From: Bdellovibrio sp.
GTDB taxonomy: Bacteria; Bdellovibrionota; Bacteriovoracia; Bacteriovoracales; Bacteriovoracaceae
Direction of reading: 5' to 3'
Assembly (NCBI GenBank): GCA_022729855.1
Contig: DZBG01000015.1
Span: forward strand, 1-35,692
DNA length: 35,692 nucleotides
Shown: positions 7,553 through 17,082 of the stretch, in pieces
Position numbering within the stretch: position 1 is the first letter of the stretch
Layout: each line of letters starts with the position of its first letter
Notes under the pieces: generated by a model
What the model was told of the DNA's origin: nothing
The model's database searches: none
Seen by the model: only the letters and a program-made list of their open reading frames with translations
Translations under genes and position numbers: made by a program

Positions 7553-9087
7553 AACTGTCTTCTCTTTCTGTACATCATATAGGCCAAGGCCCAAAAGATA
7601 ACCGGTACTAATAAAATTGAGATCACAAAAATAAGGTTCAGATGAACAGAACTTAAAACAACAGGAGACTCTGCCTCAATACTTTTATTAAAAGAAAGAA
7701 TTCCTTCATCAAAAGCGAGCCATGCTACAGCTTGTGAAAATAATTTTCTATTTCCTTCTTGCTGAATATAACCGTTCACCATGGCCGAACTTGAGCCACT
7801 TAATAAAATTCGAGAATCTTTGATTTTGGCATTATGTGAATGTTTTTCAGCTGCGGCGAGAACGGCCACAGGACCTTTGAGATCTTTCTCATCAAAAGCT
7901 GCCTTACCTTTGATCACTGTCTCAAGATCGCTTTCGGCCCAGCTTCCTGGAAATTGAGTTGTCATGGCCAGAAGAGAAGAATGAATATCATCAACCTTCA
8001 CTTTTGAAATTGATGAACTCATAGGAAATAAACTTCGGCTCTTCAAATCTTTTGTGAGTTCGTGATCACTGGCATAACTATTAATAAGGGGAATAGTGGC
8101 ATCTGCCCCTTGAACAGTTGAAAGACGATCAAGGACAAGATCATTTCTTATATCAAGTCCCCACTTCTTCATCAGCTCTCGCAAATTAGAATAACGATCA
8201 ATTTCAAATGAAGGGGCCAGGGCCATGAGAAGGGCCCCACCATTATCTAAATACTTTCCGAGTCGATCCACTTCTTCTTTGAGAAAAGCCGAGTCAGGCC
8301 CGGCCACGATCACCACATCGGCATCAGCTGGGACAGCTTGCTCTTTCATGAGATCAAGTTCGGCCAATTCATAGTTTGTGTATGTGAGTGAGTCACAAAA
8401 AGTCGAAAGACCTTCGGCTTCTTTGCTTTTGCAAGTCAGCTCATTGTGTCCAATTGTGAAATAAACCTTCACTGATTTTGAGCGCAGAGTTTTAAGGATG
8501 GCATTTGTTAAAGTCAGCTCTGAATCAAGAAGCACAAGCAGTTGAGTTTTATCTGAGACAACCTCAATCGTTCCACTCTCAGTGATCCCCTTCTCTTTTG
8601 CCAAGTGAGGCTTCAAATCAATATCAATGGCCTCAACTTGAATCTTAGGACTGGCGTTGGTAAACATTTTAAGTAAACCGAGATATTTTCCCCAGTCCTC
8701 ACGTTTAGCATAAAGAGTAATCTTCACTGGATTTTTAACCATCTCTAAAACTTTCAGAGATTGAGGAGCAATCGTATTGGTTTTTCTCGCCGTAATATCA
8801 TAGGTAATAATCCGTTTATTTCCTAAATAATTAAATAGTCCAATGATCGAAAGAACGAGTCCGATATTAATTCCTAGACCAATAAGTTTTTTAAAGTATG
8901 AACTTTTCACAAACTGGCGAATTTCATTTCTTTGAGGATAAAGAAGGACAATAGTTAAGACTAAAGCAAATACACTCAATGAAATATTTAGCGTCACCAT
9001 TCCAGGAGCCGCTAACCACAGGACCATCGTTGAGATGATAATTAATAAATCAATAATGGCCCAAATTCTTATAATCCAAATTTTCAT
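7549..9087 (-). CDS. GldG-like ABC transporter auxiliary protein
   Basis: Predicted 512-residue protein of the ABC_transp_aux (GldG-like) family. Three hydrophobic helices occupy roughly residues 3-90. A family-typical block follows, ITYDITARKTNTIAPQSLK, and then a large periplasmic domain. A final helix near 480-505 precedes a basic KRRQL tail. The ATG at 9087 shares one base with the permease stop (TAATG), which argues against the TTG two codons earlier. It sits inside a four-gene coupled module. In Bacteroidetes, GldA/F/G are linked to gliding, but the module occurs widely in non-gliders, so motility cannot be concluded. Confidence 0.85.
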   Translation of the reverse strand: MKIWIIRIWAIIDLLIIISTMVLWLAAPGMVTLNISLSVFALVLTIVLLYPQRNEIRQFVKSSYFKKLIGLGINIGLVLSIIGLFNYLGNKRIITYDITARKTNTIAPQSLKVLEMVKNPVKITLYAKREDWGKYLGLLKMFTNASPKIQVEAIDIDLKPHLAKEKGITESGTIEVVSDKTQLLVLLDSELTLTNAILKTLRSKSVKVYFTIGHNELTCKSKEAEGLSTFCDSLTYTNYELAELDLMKEQAVPADADVVIVAGPDSAFLKEEVDRLGKYLDNGGALLMALAPSFEIDRYSNLRELMKKWGLDIRNDLVLDRLSTVQGADATIPLINSYASDHELTKDLKSRSLFPMSSSISKVKVDDIHSSLLAMTTQFPGSWAESDLETVIKGKAAFDEKDLKGPVAVLAAAEKHSHNAKIKDSRILLSGSSSAMVNGYIQQEGNRKLFSQAVAWLAFDEGILSFNKSIEAESPVVLSSVHLNLIFVISILLVPVIFWALAYMMYRKRRQL

Positions 9088-9854
9088 TACCAAGTCCGAC
9101 GTTCTAGGTTTCTTACTGTTGAAAACAGCATGAGTCCTATAAAAGAGAAATAAAAGAGAAGATCATTACTTCCAATCATGCCGTGAACAAGACGCTCAAA
9201 ATGGGGAGTGAATGAAAGATAGAGAAAAATCTCAGAGAATATATAATTAGAAGTCACATTACCGGCCCAAGCGAGCATCCAGCCCATCATGATTCCAATG
9301 ACTGTGAGTATCCCCGCTACAATTGTCTGGTCAGTGAGGCTTGAGCACAGAAGGCCCAAAGCAATATAGCTCACACCATTTAAGAAAACTCCGAGGAAGC
9401 AACTTCCAAGATGTCCGATATCGTTGATTCCTGCTCCCATAAGAATAATGGGATAAACTAGAATGATAAGAAGCATACAGACAAATAAAATAGTCGAACT
9501 GAAAAATTTCCCCAGTACGACTTGCCACTCTTTTAAGGGAGAGAGCCAGTACAGATCCAGGGTATGAGTTCTTTTTTCTTCTGCAATACTTTTCATCGTG
9601 ATCATGGGCATGAAAAGAATCATCAAGAAATTGATATTGGCAAAAAGCTTATACACCACTTCTTGCATGAATGAGATGCCTTGGTTTTCGGCAATTTGAG
9701 TTGTCACAACTTGAAGCTGATCGGCATAAGTTAAAAGGAGATTCACAAAGATCACTCCTGTGATCGCCGAGAACAACCCAATAATCACATAGGCCAGTGG
9801 TGAACCAAAGAGACAACGAAGTTCTTTTAAGGTCATAATCCAAATCATTTTCAT
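9087..9854 (-). CDS. ABC transporter permease (GldF-like)
   Basis: Predicted 255-residue ABC-2 type permease with six hydrophobic segments, beginning TLKELRCLFGSPLAYVIIG, the usual N-terminal pattern of GldF-like permeases. The EEKRTHTLDLYWLSPLKEW stretch in the first half is the coupling-helix region conserved in this family. The start ATG overlaps the ATPase stop as ATGA and has GAGGGGG a few bases upstream. It should pair with the ATPase at 9851-10804. The transported substrate is unknown. Confidence 0.88.
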   Translation of the reverse strand: MKMIWIMTLKELRCLFGSPLAYVIIGLFSAITGVIFVNLLLTYADQLQVVTTQIAENQGISFMQEVVYKLFANINFLMILFMPMITMKSIAEEKRTHTLDLYWLSPLKEWQVVLGKFFSSTILFVCMLLIILVYPIILMGAGINDIGHLGSCFLGVFLNGVSYIALGLLCSSLTDQTIVAGILTVIGIMMGWMLAWAGNVTSNYIFSEIFLYLSFTPHFERLVHGMIGSNDLLFYFSFIGLMLFSTVRNLERRTW

Positions 9855-10804
9855 TGGACCCCCTCAGCCACTGTTAATTTCATAAATATCTCTTCCAGAT
9901 CGAAATCTGCACTTTCAACTGAATAAACATCAATCTTCTGACTGACAAGCCATGCAATCAGAGCAGGCCTCATATCTTCATCACCTTTAAGAATCATTTC
10001 TAAATTCATCTTCTTATGATCAAAATGAGAATTTAAAATAGAGTCGGTAAAAGGTAATTTCAAAAGATCAGACTCAAGATGCTTTTTAACCCCAACTTCT
10101 ATTTTAATTTTTTGGCCGTGATTAAACTTTTTTTGAATATCAACAAGCTTTCCTGTTGCTTTAATCTGCCCTTGGTTAATAACTGTAATATCATCACAAA
10201 GATGCTCTACTTCACTCAAAACATGACTTGAGAAAATAATTGTTTTTCTTGGAGTTAATTTTTTGATCCAGTCTCTCCACTCAACCACTGAGTGAGGATC
10301 AAGTCCTGTTGTGGGCTCATCCATAATAATAATCTCTGGATCATAAATCATCGCTTGGGCGAGTCCTACTCTTTGTCTGTATCCCCGCGAGAGATGACCT
10401 ATAAGGCGACTACTCACCTCACCTAACTGAAGCTCCGAGATTAATCTATCAACTTCTGATTTTTCAAATTTTTGATGAATCTTCAAAACAAACTGCAAGT
10501 ACTCCTTCACTGTTAGCTCAGGATAAAGAGGTGCATGTTCTGGTAAAAGACCGATTTGATTTTTTAATAAATTATTTTCAGGAGTCTGAATCATGCCATT
10601 GATAAGAATTTTCCCATCTGTCGCACTCAGAAGTCCTGCAATCATTTTTAAAGTTGTGGATTTCCCAGCTCCATTGGGTCCCAAGAATCCATGAATCGTT
10701 CCACGTCTCACGCTAAAGCTCAGTGAGTCCACAGCTCTTCTTCCTGGGTAATCTTTAGTCAAACCCTCAACTACTATCGTTTTATCACTATCATTATTGG
10801 CCAA
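9851..10804 (-). CDS. ABC transporter ATP-binding protein (GldA-like)
   Basis: Predicted 317-residue cytosolic ATPase. Walker A GPNGAGKST is at residues 42-50, the signature is LSRGYRQRVGLAQ, Walker B is IIIMDEPTTGLD, and the switch His lies in SSHVLSEVEH. The extra C-terminal domain is typical of ABC-2 exporter ATPases. The start is a TTG at 10804, with a GGATGG-like ribosome site upstream and no in-frame ATG nearby. It is the first gene of the Gld-type module and is divergent from nrnA. A 7-bp inverted repeat lies between the two. Confidence 0.92.
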   Translation of the reverse strand: MANNDSDKTIVVEGLTKDYPGRRAVDSLSFSVRRGTIHGFLGPNGAGKSTTLKMIAGLLSATDGKILINGMIQTPENNLLKNQIGLLPEHAPLYPELTVKEYLQFVLKIHQKFEKSEVDRLISELQLGEVSSRLIGHLSRGYRQRVGLAQAMIYDPEIIIMDEPTTGLDPHSVVEWRDWIKKLTPRKTIIFSSHVLSEVEHLCDDITVINQGQIKATGKLVDIQKKFNHGQKIKIEVGVKKHLESDLLKLPFTDSILNSHFDHKKMNLEMILKGDEDMRPALIAWLVSQKIDVYSVESADFDLEEIFMKLTVAEGVQ

Positions 10805-10833
10805 AAGCTACCATCCGTTTGAAAATAGGAGAA

Positions 10834-10851
10834 AAGGTTACAGTTAACCTT
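10834..10851. promoter_or_regulatory. inverted repeat between divergent ABC and nrnA genes
   Basis: A perfect 7-bp inverted repeat (AAGGTTA, 4-base spacer, TAACCTT) sits in the 70-base divergent intergenic region. A TAATAT sequence directly after it could be a -10 element for nrnA. It may be an operator, but nothing identifies a regulator. Confidence 0.3.
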
Positions 10852-10874
10852 TAATATGCCGAAAATTAGGGTGC

Positions 10875-11873
10875 ATGACTATTGTAGATATTTTTAGATC
10901 AAGAATTCAAGGGTCACAGAACATTCTGGTGACAACACATGAGTTTCCCGACGCTGACGGGATCGGTAGCGAAATAGCCCTTACTCTGGCCCTCAAAAGC
11001 CTTGGTAAGAACGTTATTTGTGTGAACGAGGAGACTCTCCTTGAGAGGTACCGCTATTTGGACTCTGAGCATGCTGTGATAAGCCTTGATGAGTACAAAA
11101 AAAATCACAAAAATTTTACTCCAGACCTTTTAATAGTGGTTGATACCAACGCCATTGAGCGAGTTGGCCCAAATTTTAATAAACATCTAAATAAAAATAC
11201 TAAAATTCTTTATATTGATCACCATCCTGCTCGTGGAAATGATTTTGCTGAACATTGCCTCAATGTTCAGGCCGCTGCCACTGGTGAACTTGTGGCCGAA
11301 TTGATTGAATCAGTAGGTGTCACACTTACTAAGAAGATGGCCCTTCCTCTTTATACGGCCATCATTATTGATACTAGTAGTTTTAGATATCCTAATGTCA
11401 CGGCGAAAACCCATGAAATGGTGGCCAAGCTGATGGCTACAGGGATTAGTCCTCCCGAAGCGTACAACGGTATTTATGGAACTAAAAAAGTTCCTCATAT
11501 GCATTTGCTTGGAATGATTCTTCAAACCGCTCAAATTAATAAACGTGAAGACATTGCTTGGATTGTTTTTAAGCGCGAAGATATTGAGCGCTATGGTTCA
11601 GATGTTGAAGATACACATGCCTTTATTAACCATCTCCTTATTCTTGCTCATATGCGTGTCGCTTGTATGTTCCGAGATGATGGGGACATGGTGAAGATTT
11701 CACTCCGTTCACAAGGTGATTTAGATGTAGGTCTTATTGCTCAAGGTATGGGCGGTGGAGGGCACTCTCACTCTGCGGCCACTATTGTGCCTAAGAACGG
11801 AAGAACTTGTGAAGTTGTTGTTTCTGAATCAATCCAAAAAATTGAAAGTCTTATTGATGGTCTAAAAAAATAA
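10875..11873 (+). CDS. nrnA: DHH-family nanoRNase/pAp phosphatase
   Basis: Predicted 332-residue cytosolic phosphoesterase of the DHH/DHHA1 family. NrnA-type enzymes degrade 2-5-nt RNAs and dephosphorylate pAp. Metal-binding blocks are HEFPDADGIGSE (residues 17-28), VVDTN in the middle, then YIDHHPA, the hallmark DHH motif. The C-terminal DHHA1 motif is GGGGHSHSAA. Length is normal. The ATG has AGGG about 5 bases upstream. The stop codon directly abuts the stop of the convergent glycosyltransferase gene with no spacer. The exact substrate preference within the family cannot be told from sequence. Confidence 0.88.
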   Translation: MTIVDIFRSRIQGSQNILVTTHEFPDADGIGSEIALTLALKSLGKNVICVNEETLLERYRYLDSEHAVISLDEYKKNHKNFTPDLLIVVDTNAIERVGPNFNKHLNKNTKILYIDHHPARGNDFAEHCLNVQAAATGELVAELIESVGVTLTKKMALPLYTAIIIDTSSFRYPNVTAKTHEMVAKLMATGISPPEAYNGIYGTKKVPHMHLLGMILQTAQINKREDIAWIVFKREDIERYGSDVEDTHAFINHLLILAHMRVACMFRDDGDMVKISLRSQGDLDVGLIAQGMGGGGHSHSAATIVPKNGRTCEVVVSESIQKIESLIDGLKK

Positions 11874-12926
11874 TTACTTCTGATCGAAAAAATGTCTCAT
11901 CTTAGATTTAAATAAACGCTCATTCCACTTAAGCCCTGCTCTTCTTAAAAGTTTGCGATCAAATTGAAGATACTTATTCTCAACTTGAGTCAAAAGATCA
12001 CTTAAATTTTCCTGAGTCCACTCATTCACAAAAAAGCTCATTCCTTCAGGAAGATATTCTTTATAAACAGGTGTGTTCATCACAACTGCAGGTCTTCCAT
12101 TACAAAGGGCCCCAAAAGCACGTGAAGGAAACGATGAGTTTGAAAAATCACAAACGGCTTTGGCCTGATGAGAAACCATTGAAGCTGTTGCTTCACAATG
12201 ATCTCCAATAAATTCCACTTCAGGATATTTTGATTTAAGGCTTTCCAGATGGGCATCTGGTCCCATGATTTTGAGAGAATGCTTAAGTTCACGGGCCACT
12301 GAGAAAAGAAGATCTAATTCTTCAAGAGTGCGTCCATAAGTGTAAACAAGAGTATGTGTGAATAAGAAATTATGATCTTCATCTTTAACAAAATTATAAT
12401 CTTCTGTTTTAAATGTCGGGGCGATCACTTCTGCCTCAGAGAGTCCTAGTTTATTTTTTAAATGCTCAGAACTTACGGCGATATGATGAAACTGCTTTAA
12501 ACTTTTAAGGCGCCAGTCATTCACGTAGGCCTTGAAAAGTTTTTGGAATCCAGAGACTTTATTTGAATCAAGATAGGTATCCCACTCGTAAATATAAAGA
12601 GATGTTTTAATATTTTTTGGAATATTAAGCCCATGAACATAACCACGAGAAAAAATAATTAGCTCAGTTGTCTCAGCCGGTAAGTTAAGAGATTTAGTTC
12701 CCGAAGGAAGAACCCAAAAATTTGAAAGAAGGCCTTTGATATCTGTTACTTTTTTGGCCAGGAAACTTGAAATCACTTTATGAAATTCAACAGTCCCTAG
12801 GATTCCCCCTTGCTTGTGAGCAAGAGTCATAATCGTCGCTTCATGATCTCTTTGGAGCATCAGCTCAAAACAAAAGATCGCTTGATCACGAGAGAGAAGA
12901 GAATCGATAGCAAATACTGTACTCAT
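11874..12926 (-). CDS. GT-B fold glycosyltransferase-like protein
   Basis: Predicted 350-residue cytosolic protein with the two-domain look of GT4-type glycosyltransferases. The second half begins near the LFTHTLVYTYGRTLEEL stretch, has KIMGPDA, and carries a donor-site-like region with SRAFGALCNGRPAVVMNTPVYKE, in which the invariant Glu of EX7E is only partly recognisable. Assignment is by fold pattern and the acceptor is unknown. It starts 2 bases after the EamA-type transporter gene in the same strand and is likely co-transcribed with trmFO and that transporter. Confidence 0.65.
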   Translation of the reverse strand: MSTVFAIDSLLSRDQAIFCFELMLQRDHEATIMTLAHKQGGILGTVEFHKVISSFLAKKVTDIKGLLSNFWVLPSGTKSLNLPAETTELIIFSRGYVHGLNIPKNIKTSLYIYEWDTYLDSNKVSGFQKLFKAYVNDWRLKSLKQFHHIAVSSEHLKNKLGLSEAEVIAPTFKTEDYNFVKDEDHNFLFTHTLVYTYGRTLEELDLLFSVARELKHSLKIMGPDAHLESLKSKYPEVEFIGDHCEATASMVSHQAKAVCDFSNSSFPSRAFGALCNGRPAVVMNTPVYKEYLPEGMSFFVNEWTQENLSDLLTQVENKYLQFDRKLLRRAGLKWNERLFKSKMRHFFDQK

Positions 12927-12928
12927 AA

Positions 12929-13843
12929 CTAATACTTTTTAAGTTGAATCACAAGAGAGCCTAAAATAAGAAGCCCTCCTCCGACAAGTTGAATCTCAGA
13001 CAATTGTTTTCCAAGAAAAACCCAATTGGCAATGACTGCAAAGAAGGGAAAAAACATTTCAGCGATAGCACAAGACTTAGCCGAAATTTTATTCAATCCT
13101 TGGTAATATAGATACATGGCGAGACCGCCAGAGATAAGAACCATAATCACTAGTTTTAGGTAATCAGTAGGATCACTAAAGAACATTCCCGTATTCCATT
13201 TGATAAAGGGAATCATCGCCATCATCCCAATAAAAAACCGTCCACCCATAATGGTGCCAGCGCTATAGCCCTGCATGGTGAGTTTTTTTCCGAATACAGT
13301 TGTCGCTCCCCAACCAAGAATGGAGATACCAACAAGGCCATATCCGTAGAGGGCCGAATCAGAACTTACCTTTCCAAAGTCAGTGACCATTAAGTCATAA
13401 AAGCGAGCGATGTCTGGCGCACTGACTAGGTAGCCACCAAATAAACAAACACCGGCCCAGAATAAAAACTTGGGAGCAATTTGTTCTTTAAGAAAAATCG
13501 CAGCAAGGAGAATCGCCACAATTGGCTGAAGCTTTTGAAGAAGAATAACCAGTGAAGGATTGAGGTACTGAAATGATTCTGTAAAACAAACAGTGGCAAA
13601 GGCCGAACCGATGGCACCTACAAACAGAAAGTAAAACTGATCGCCTAATCTGAATTCACCAATACGCTTGATATTTCCAATTAAAGGAAGAGCAAAAAGA
13701 ATTGTCAGAATAATATGCTCAAAGAAAACAATATTAAGGGGATTAATCCCCTTCTCCACTAAAGGATAGCGAATTAAAGTATCAAGTGCCCAAAGGAATG
13801 AGGCCAGAACAACCAATAAAATACCAATCACAGGTGTACCCAC
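12929..13843 (-). CDS. EamA/DMT-family transporter
   Basis: Predicted 304-residue inner-membrane protein with ten hydrophobic helices arranged as two EamA repeats of five, typical of drug/metabolite transporters. Signature-like stretches are ASFLWALDTLIRYPL at the start and a repeat beginning GISILGWGATTVFGKKL. The start is called at GTG 13843; the ribosome site is weak, and a second GTG four codons on is possible. It lies 18 bases after trmFO and 2 bases before the glycosyltransferase. The substrate cannot be inferred. Confidence 0.85.
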   Translation of the reverse strand: MGTPVIGILLVVLASFLWALDTLIRYPLVEKGINPLNIVFFEHIILTILFALPLIGNIKRIGEFRLGDQFYFLFVGAIGSAFATVCFTESFQYLNPSLVILLQKLQPIVAILLAAIFLKEQIAPKFLFWAGVCLFGGYLVSAPDIARFYDLMVTDFGKVSSDSALYGYGLVGISILGWGATTVFGKKLTMQGYSAGTIMGGRFFIGMMAMIPFIKWNTGMFFSDPTDYLKLVIMVLISGGLAMYLYYQGLNKISAKSCAIAEMFFPFFAVIANWVFLGKQLSEIQLVGGGLLILGSLVIQLKKY

Positions 13844-13861
13844 TGTTAAAACTTATGTGGC

Positions 13862-15217
13862 TTATTGTAACTCAGAAATAAACTGCTCGAAAACCTCTCT
13901 GGCCTTAATTGCCACTAATTCTTTTTTGATTTTCTTACGGTTCTTATTTCTTCGTTGCTCTTTCGTTAACTCAATCGAAGGGAGAAGCCCAAAGTTGATA
14001 TTTGACGGCGTCGGCTTTTGGCACGTCATGATATAATTGACTAAGCAGCCCATCCCCGTTTGCACAGGAAAGATAGCTGCCTCTTTGTTCTGAATTTTAC
14101 GCCAGAGTTGAAAAGCCGCATAGATTCCCATACTGGCACTTTCTGTATAACCTTCAACACCCGTAATCTGGCCGGCAAAATAAACATTTGGTTTTGTTTT
14201 CATTGAAAGATCTTGGTTCAAAAGCTTTCTCGCATTCAGGTAACTGTTACGGTGAACTGAACCTAAATGAATAAAACTTGCTTCCTCAAGACCTGGAATC
14301 ATTCGGAATACACGCACTTGTTCTTTATAAGTCAGGCGTGTTTGAAATCCTACTAAGTTAAAAGCAGAACCTAGAAGATTCTCTTTACGAAGCTGAACAA
14401 CCGCCCAAGCCTCAGTCCCATCAGGGAGTTCAAGACCGATAGGCTTCATGCAAGAAAATCTCGCTGTATCTTTTCCACGCTCGGCCATAAGGTCAACCGG
14501 TAAGCATGATTCAAAAAATTTCCAGTCTTCAAATTCTTTGGCCTGACTTTTCTCCGCATTCACAAGCTCTTCCATAAAGGCTTCATACTGAACCTTGTTC
14601 ATGGGAGCATTCAGATAATCCGCAGATTCATCTGGTGATTTATGGCGGTCTTTAAAATAAAGTTTTGAATAATCCAGAGTATCAGCATCCACAACCGGAG
14701 CGATGGCATCGTAGAAATAGAAATCATCAGAAGATACTTCTGACATAATCCAGTTTTCAAGTTTTTTTGTCGTGAGTGGGCCACTGGCCACAATCACATA
14801 TGAACATTCAAAATCTTTCATCATCTGATCAGGATTTTCAGCTTCAGCTTCAACCACACGAATCAATGGATGAGATTTTAATGTTGTTGTGACTTCAGCA
14901 GAAAAGAGTTCACGATCAACAGCAAGAGCGTCCCCTGCCGGCACGGCATGAAGATTAGCTGCTTTTAAAATAAGCGACCCAAAAGCACTCATCTCCGACT
15001 TTAAAAGTCCATGAGCTGAGTTGGCATCTTTTGATTTGAGTGAATTAGTACAAACAAGTTCTGCAAAACTAGCGATTTTTTGGGCCGGATTTTTTTGAAG
15101 AGTTTTATTCTCAACTAAAACCACCGGAATTCCCTTCTCTGCCAAAAAATATGCGGCTTCTGAACCGGCCATTCCGGCACCAATAACTAGAACTCGAGTG
15201 GAATTTTTATCAATCAT
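13862..15217 (-). CDS. trmFO: tRNA uracil-54 methyltransferase (folate/FAD-dependent)
   Basis: Predicted 451-residue cytosolic flavoprotein that makes ribothymidine at position 54 of tRNAs with methylene-tetrahydrofolate. The FAD-binding VIGAGMAGSEAAYFLAEKG is at residues 11-29. The conserved ELVCTNSLKS carries Cys56, the SCMKPIG block carries a second family cysteine, and GQITGVEGYTESASMG is near the C-terminus. Length is normal. The ATG has GAGAAGAG upstream. It heads a three-gene minus-strand operon with the transporter and glycosyltransferase, and is divergent from nadE. Confidence 0.95.
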   Translation of the reverse strand: MIDKNSTRVLVIGAGMAGSEAAYFLAEKGIPVVLVENKTLQKNPAQKIASFAELVCTNSLKSKDANSAHGLLKSEMSAFGSLILKAANLHAVPAGDALAVDRELFSAEVTTTLKSHPLIRVVEAEAENPDQMMKDFECSYVIVASGPLTTKKLENWIMSEVSSDDFYFYDAIAPVVDADTLDYSKLYFKDRHKSPDESADYLNAPMNKVQYEAFMEELVNAEKSQAKEFEDWKFFESCLPVDLMAERGKDTARFSCMKPIGLELPDGTEAWAVVQLRKENLLGSAFNLVGFQTRLTYKEQVRVFRMIPGLEEASFIHLGSVHRNSYLNARKLLNQDLSMKTKPNVYFAGQITGVEGYTESASMGIYAAFQLWRKIQNKEAAIFPVQTGMGCLVNYIMTCQKPTPSNINFGLLPSIELTKEQRRNKNRKKIKKELVAIKAREVFEQFISELQ

Positions 15218-15248
15218 AACTCTTCTCTCAAAACTGTGATTTTTTATG

Positions 15249-15311
15249 TATAATAATAGTGTTCCAATATCGCAAAATTAAGCCTTGTGTCAAGGCGATT
15301 GTCCTCGAGGA
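15249..15311 (+). promoter_or_regulatory. nadE leader: -10 element, hairpin and palindromic ribosome site
   Basis: In the gap between trmFO and nadE, TATAAT at 15249-15254 is a likely -10 box for nadE; no clear -35 is seen. Downstream, GCCTTG-TGT-CAAGGC (15282-15296) can form a tight 6-bp hairpin. The Shine-Dalgarno GAGGA lies inside the 10-base palindrome TCCTCGAGGA (15302-15311). A regulatory role is inference. Confidence 0.4.
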
Positions 15312-15314
15312 TTT

Positions 15315-17057
15315 ATGAGTAAAATTAGTCTCCATCAAACACACCAAACCCTTGCTGATTTCTCTAGTATTAGTCAGTACTTAAAGACCCATTTTAATGA
15401 CACTGGATTGCATTTATTTCCAGAGCTTTTCCTCTCAGGATATTCTCTGCAAGACCTCTGTCTTCAGCGCTCATTCATAAAGGCCTATGAGGCCCATCTT
15501 AAAGAACTCAATACTTGGGTAAAAACTCTTCCAAAAACTTGGAAATCAAGGGCCCTTATTGGTGGCCTTGACTATGAAATGGATAAAGCGGGACTCCCCT
15601 TAAAAATTAAAAATAGTATTTATGAACTCACTCCAGGGATTGGACTTAAAAGTATTTATACCAAACGCCTTCTCCCTAATTACGATATTTTTGATGAACA
15701 AAAATACTTCTCTGCTGGAAATGAAAACAGCTTTTATGAATTTGACAGTAAAACCTATGGCCTTCTTATTTGTGAGGATATGTGGCACTCAAGTGTTCAC
15801 TCAGTAGATCCATGTGCAGACTTAAAAGCTGAATGTGATAAGAAGAAACTCAAACTAGATGGTGTGATCAATCTCAGTGCCTCCCCTTTTGACTTAGATA
15901 AAATCGGCAAAAGACTCAAACGCGGAAAAGAGCTCTCTCATCTTTTTAAAGCTCCCTTCATGTATGTCAATTGTGTGGGTGGTGAAGACGAAGTCCTCTT
16001 TGATGGTTCAAGTTTTGTCATCCATGGGGATGAGGTTCTTCATCAAGGAAAACTTTTTGAATCACAAATCATCGAATGGGAAAATAATATTAAACCCGTT
16101 CCCTTTAAAGATGAAGTTCTCGGAAATGAAAATACTTGGGAAGGACTCTTCACTCCCCGTCTTGATCAAACTAAAAAGCCCATGACTCTACTTCCCTGGT
16201 CAGATCAGCAATGTGAAATCATTCTCAAAAGTTTATGTTTTGGCCTTCAGGAATATGCTTTAAAATCTGGCTTTAAAAAATTTCTCGTGGCCCTTTCAGG
16301 TGGAATTGACTCTGCTCTTGTGATGGCAATTATTAAATTAAGTTTAAAATCTGAGCAGACAATTGAGGCCATTTACATGCCGAGCATCCACTCAAGCTCC
16401 CTTTCAACCCAGCTTGCTGATGAAATGTGCCGCCGAATCGGGATCAGAATGCAATTTCTTCCTATTAAATTCTTCCACTCATCAGTGAAAAACGCCTTCA
16501 CCCAAACTTTCTCAGAACCCTTTGAAGGTCTGACAGATGAGAATATTCAAAGTCGCCTCAGAGGTGCACTTCTCTACACTCGCTCTAACCAAACCGGTGC
16601 GATGGTGGTGAATACTTCCAATAAATCAGAGCTTGCTGTGGGATATTCAACTCAGTACGGAGACTCTGTTGGTGCCATCTCTCTCATCGGAGATCTATTT
16701 AAAACAGAGGTTTACAGGCTTTGTAAGTACATCAACAAGCATCACGGAGACCTCATCCCGGCCGGTATTATTGATCGCGGTCCATCAGCTGAACTTCGTG
16801 ATAATCAACTCGATCAAGACTCACTTCCACCTTATGAACGCCTCGATGCCATCCTTGAAGGTGTCTTGAGCTACCGTTTAGATGCTGATGACTTAATTAA
16901 AAATGGCTTCTCAAAAGATGAAGTCCATAAAGTTTTTTCTCTATATGTGAAATCTGAATACAAACGTAAGCAATTTTGTCCTATTATAAAGACCAAGACA
17001 AAAAGCTTTGGATTCGGCTACCGAGTTCCGATAAGCAAAAGCTTGAAGTTTTACTAG
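15315..17057 (+). CDS. nadE: glutamine-dependent NAD+ synthetase
   Basis: Predicted 580-residue two-domain enzyme making NAD from deamido-NAD, ATP and glutamine. The N-terminal nitrilase-type glutaminase domain has its triad at Glu37 (FPEL), Lys117 (YTKRLLPNYDIFDE) and Cys153 (LICEDMW). The C-terminal synthetase domain has the PP-loop SGGIDS at 328-333 and the NTSNKSELAVGYSTQYGD block. The ATG at 15315 is chosen over one ten codons upstream because GAGGA lies just before it and the protein then begins at the expected beta strand. It is followed 25 bases later by the H1-like gene. Confidence 0.95.
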   Translation: MSKISLHQTHQTLADFSSISQYLKTHFNDTGLHLFPELFLSGYSLQDLCLQRSFIKAYEAHLKELNTWVKTLPKTWKSRALIGGLDYEMDKAGLPLKIKNSIYELTPGIGLKSIYTKRLLPNYDIFDEQKYFSAGNENSFYEFDSKTYGLLICEDMWHSSVHSVDPCADLKAECDKKKLKLDGVINLSASPFDLDKIGKRLKRGKELSHLFKAPFMYVNCVGGEDEVLFDGSSFVIHGDEVLHQGKLFESQIIEWENNIKPVPFKDEVLGNENTWEGLFTPRLDQTKKPMTLLPWSDQQCEIILKSLCFGLQEYALKSGFKKFLVALSGGIDSALVMAIIKLSLKSEQTIEAIYMPSIHSSSLSTQLADEMCRRIGIRMQFLPIKFFHSSVKNAFTQTFSEPFEGLTDENIQSRLRGALLYTRSNQTGAMVVNTSNKSELAVGYSTQYGDSVGAISLIGDLFKTEVYRLCKYINKHHGDLIPAGIIDRGPSAELRDNQLDQDSLPPYERLDAILEGVLSYRLDADDLIKNGFSKDEVHKVFSLYVKSEYKRKQFCPIIKTKTKSFGFGYRVPISKSLKFY

Positions 17058-17082
17058 TCACAAACATAACGAGGAGTGAAGT

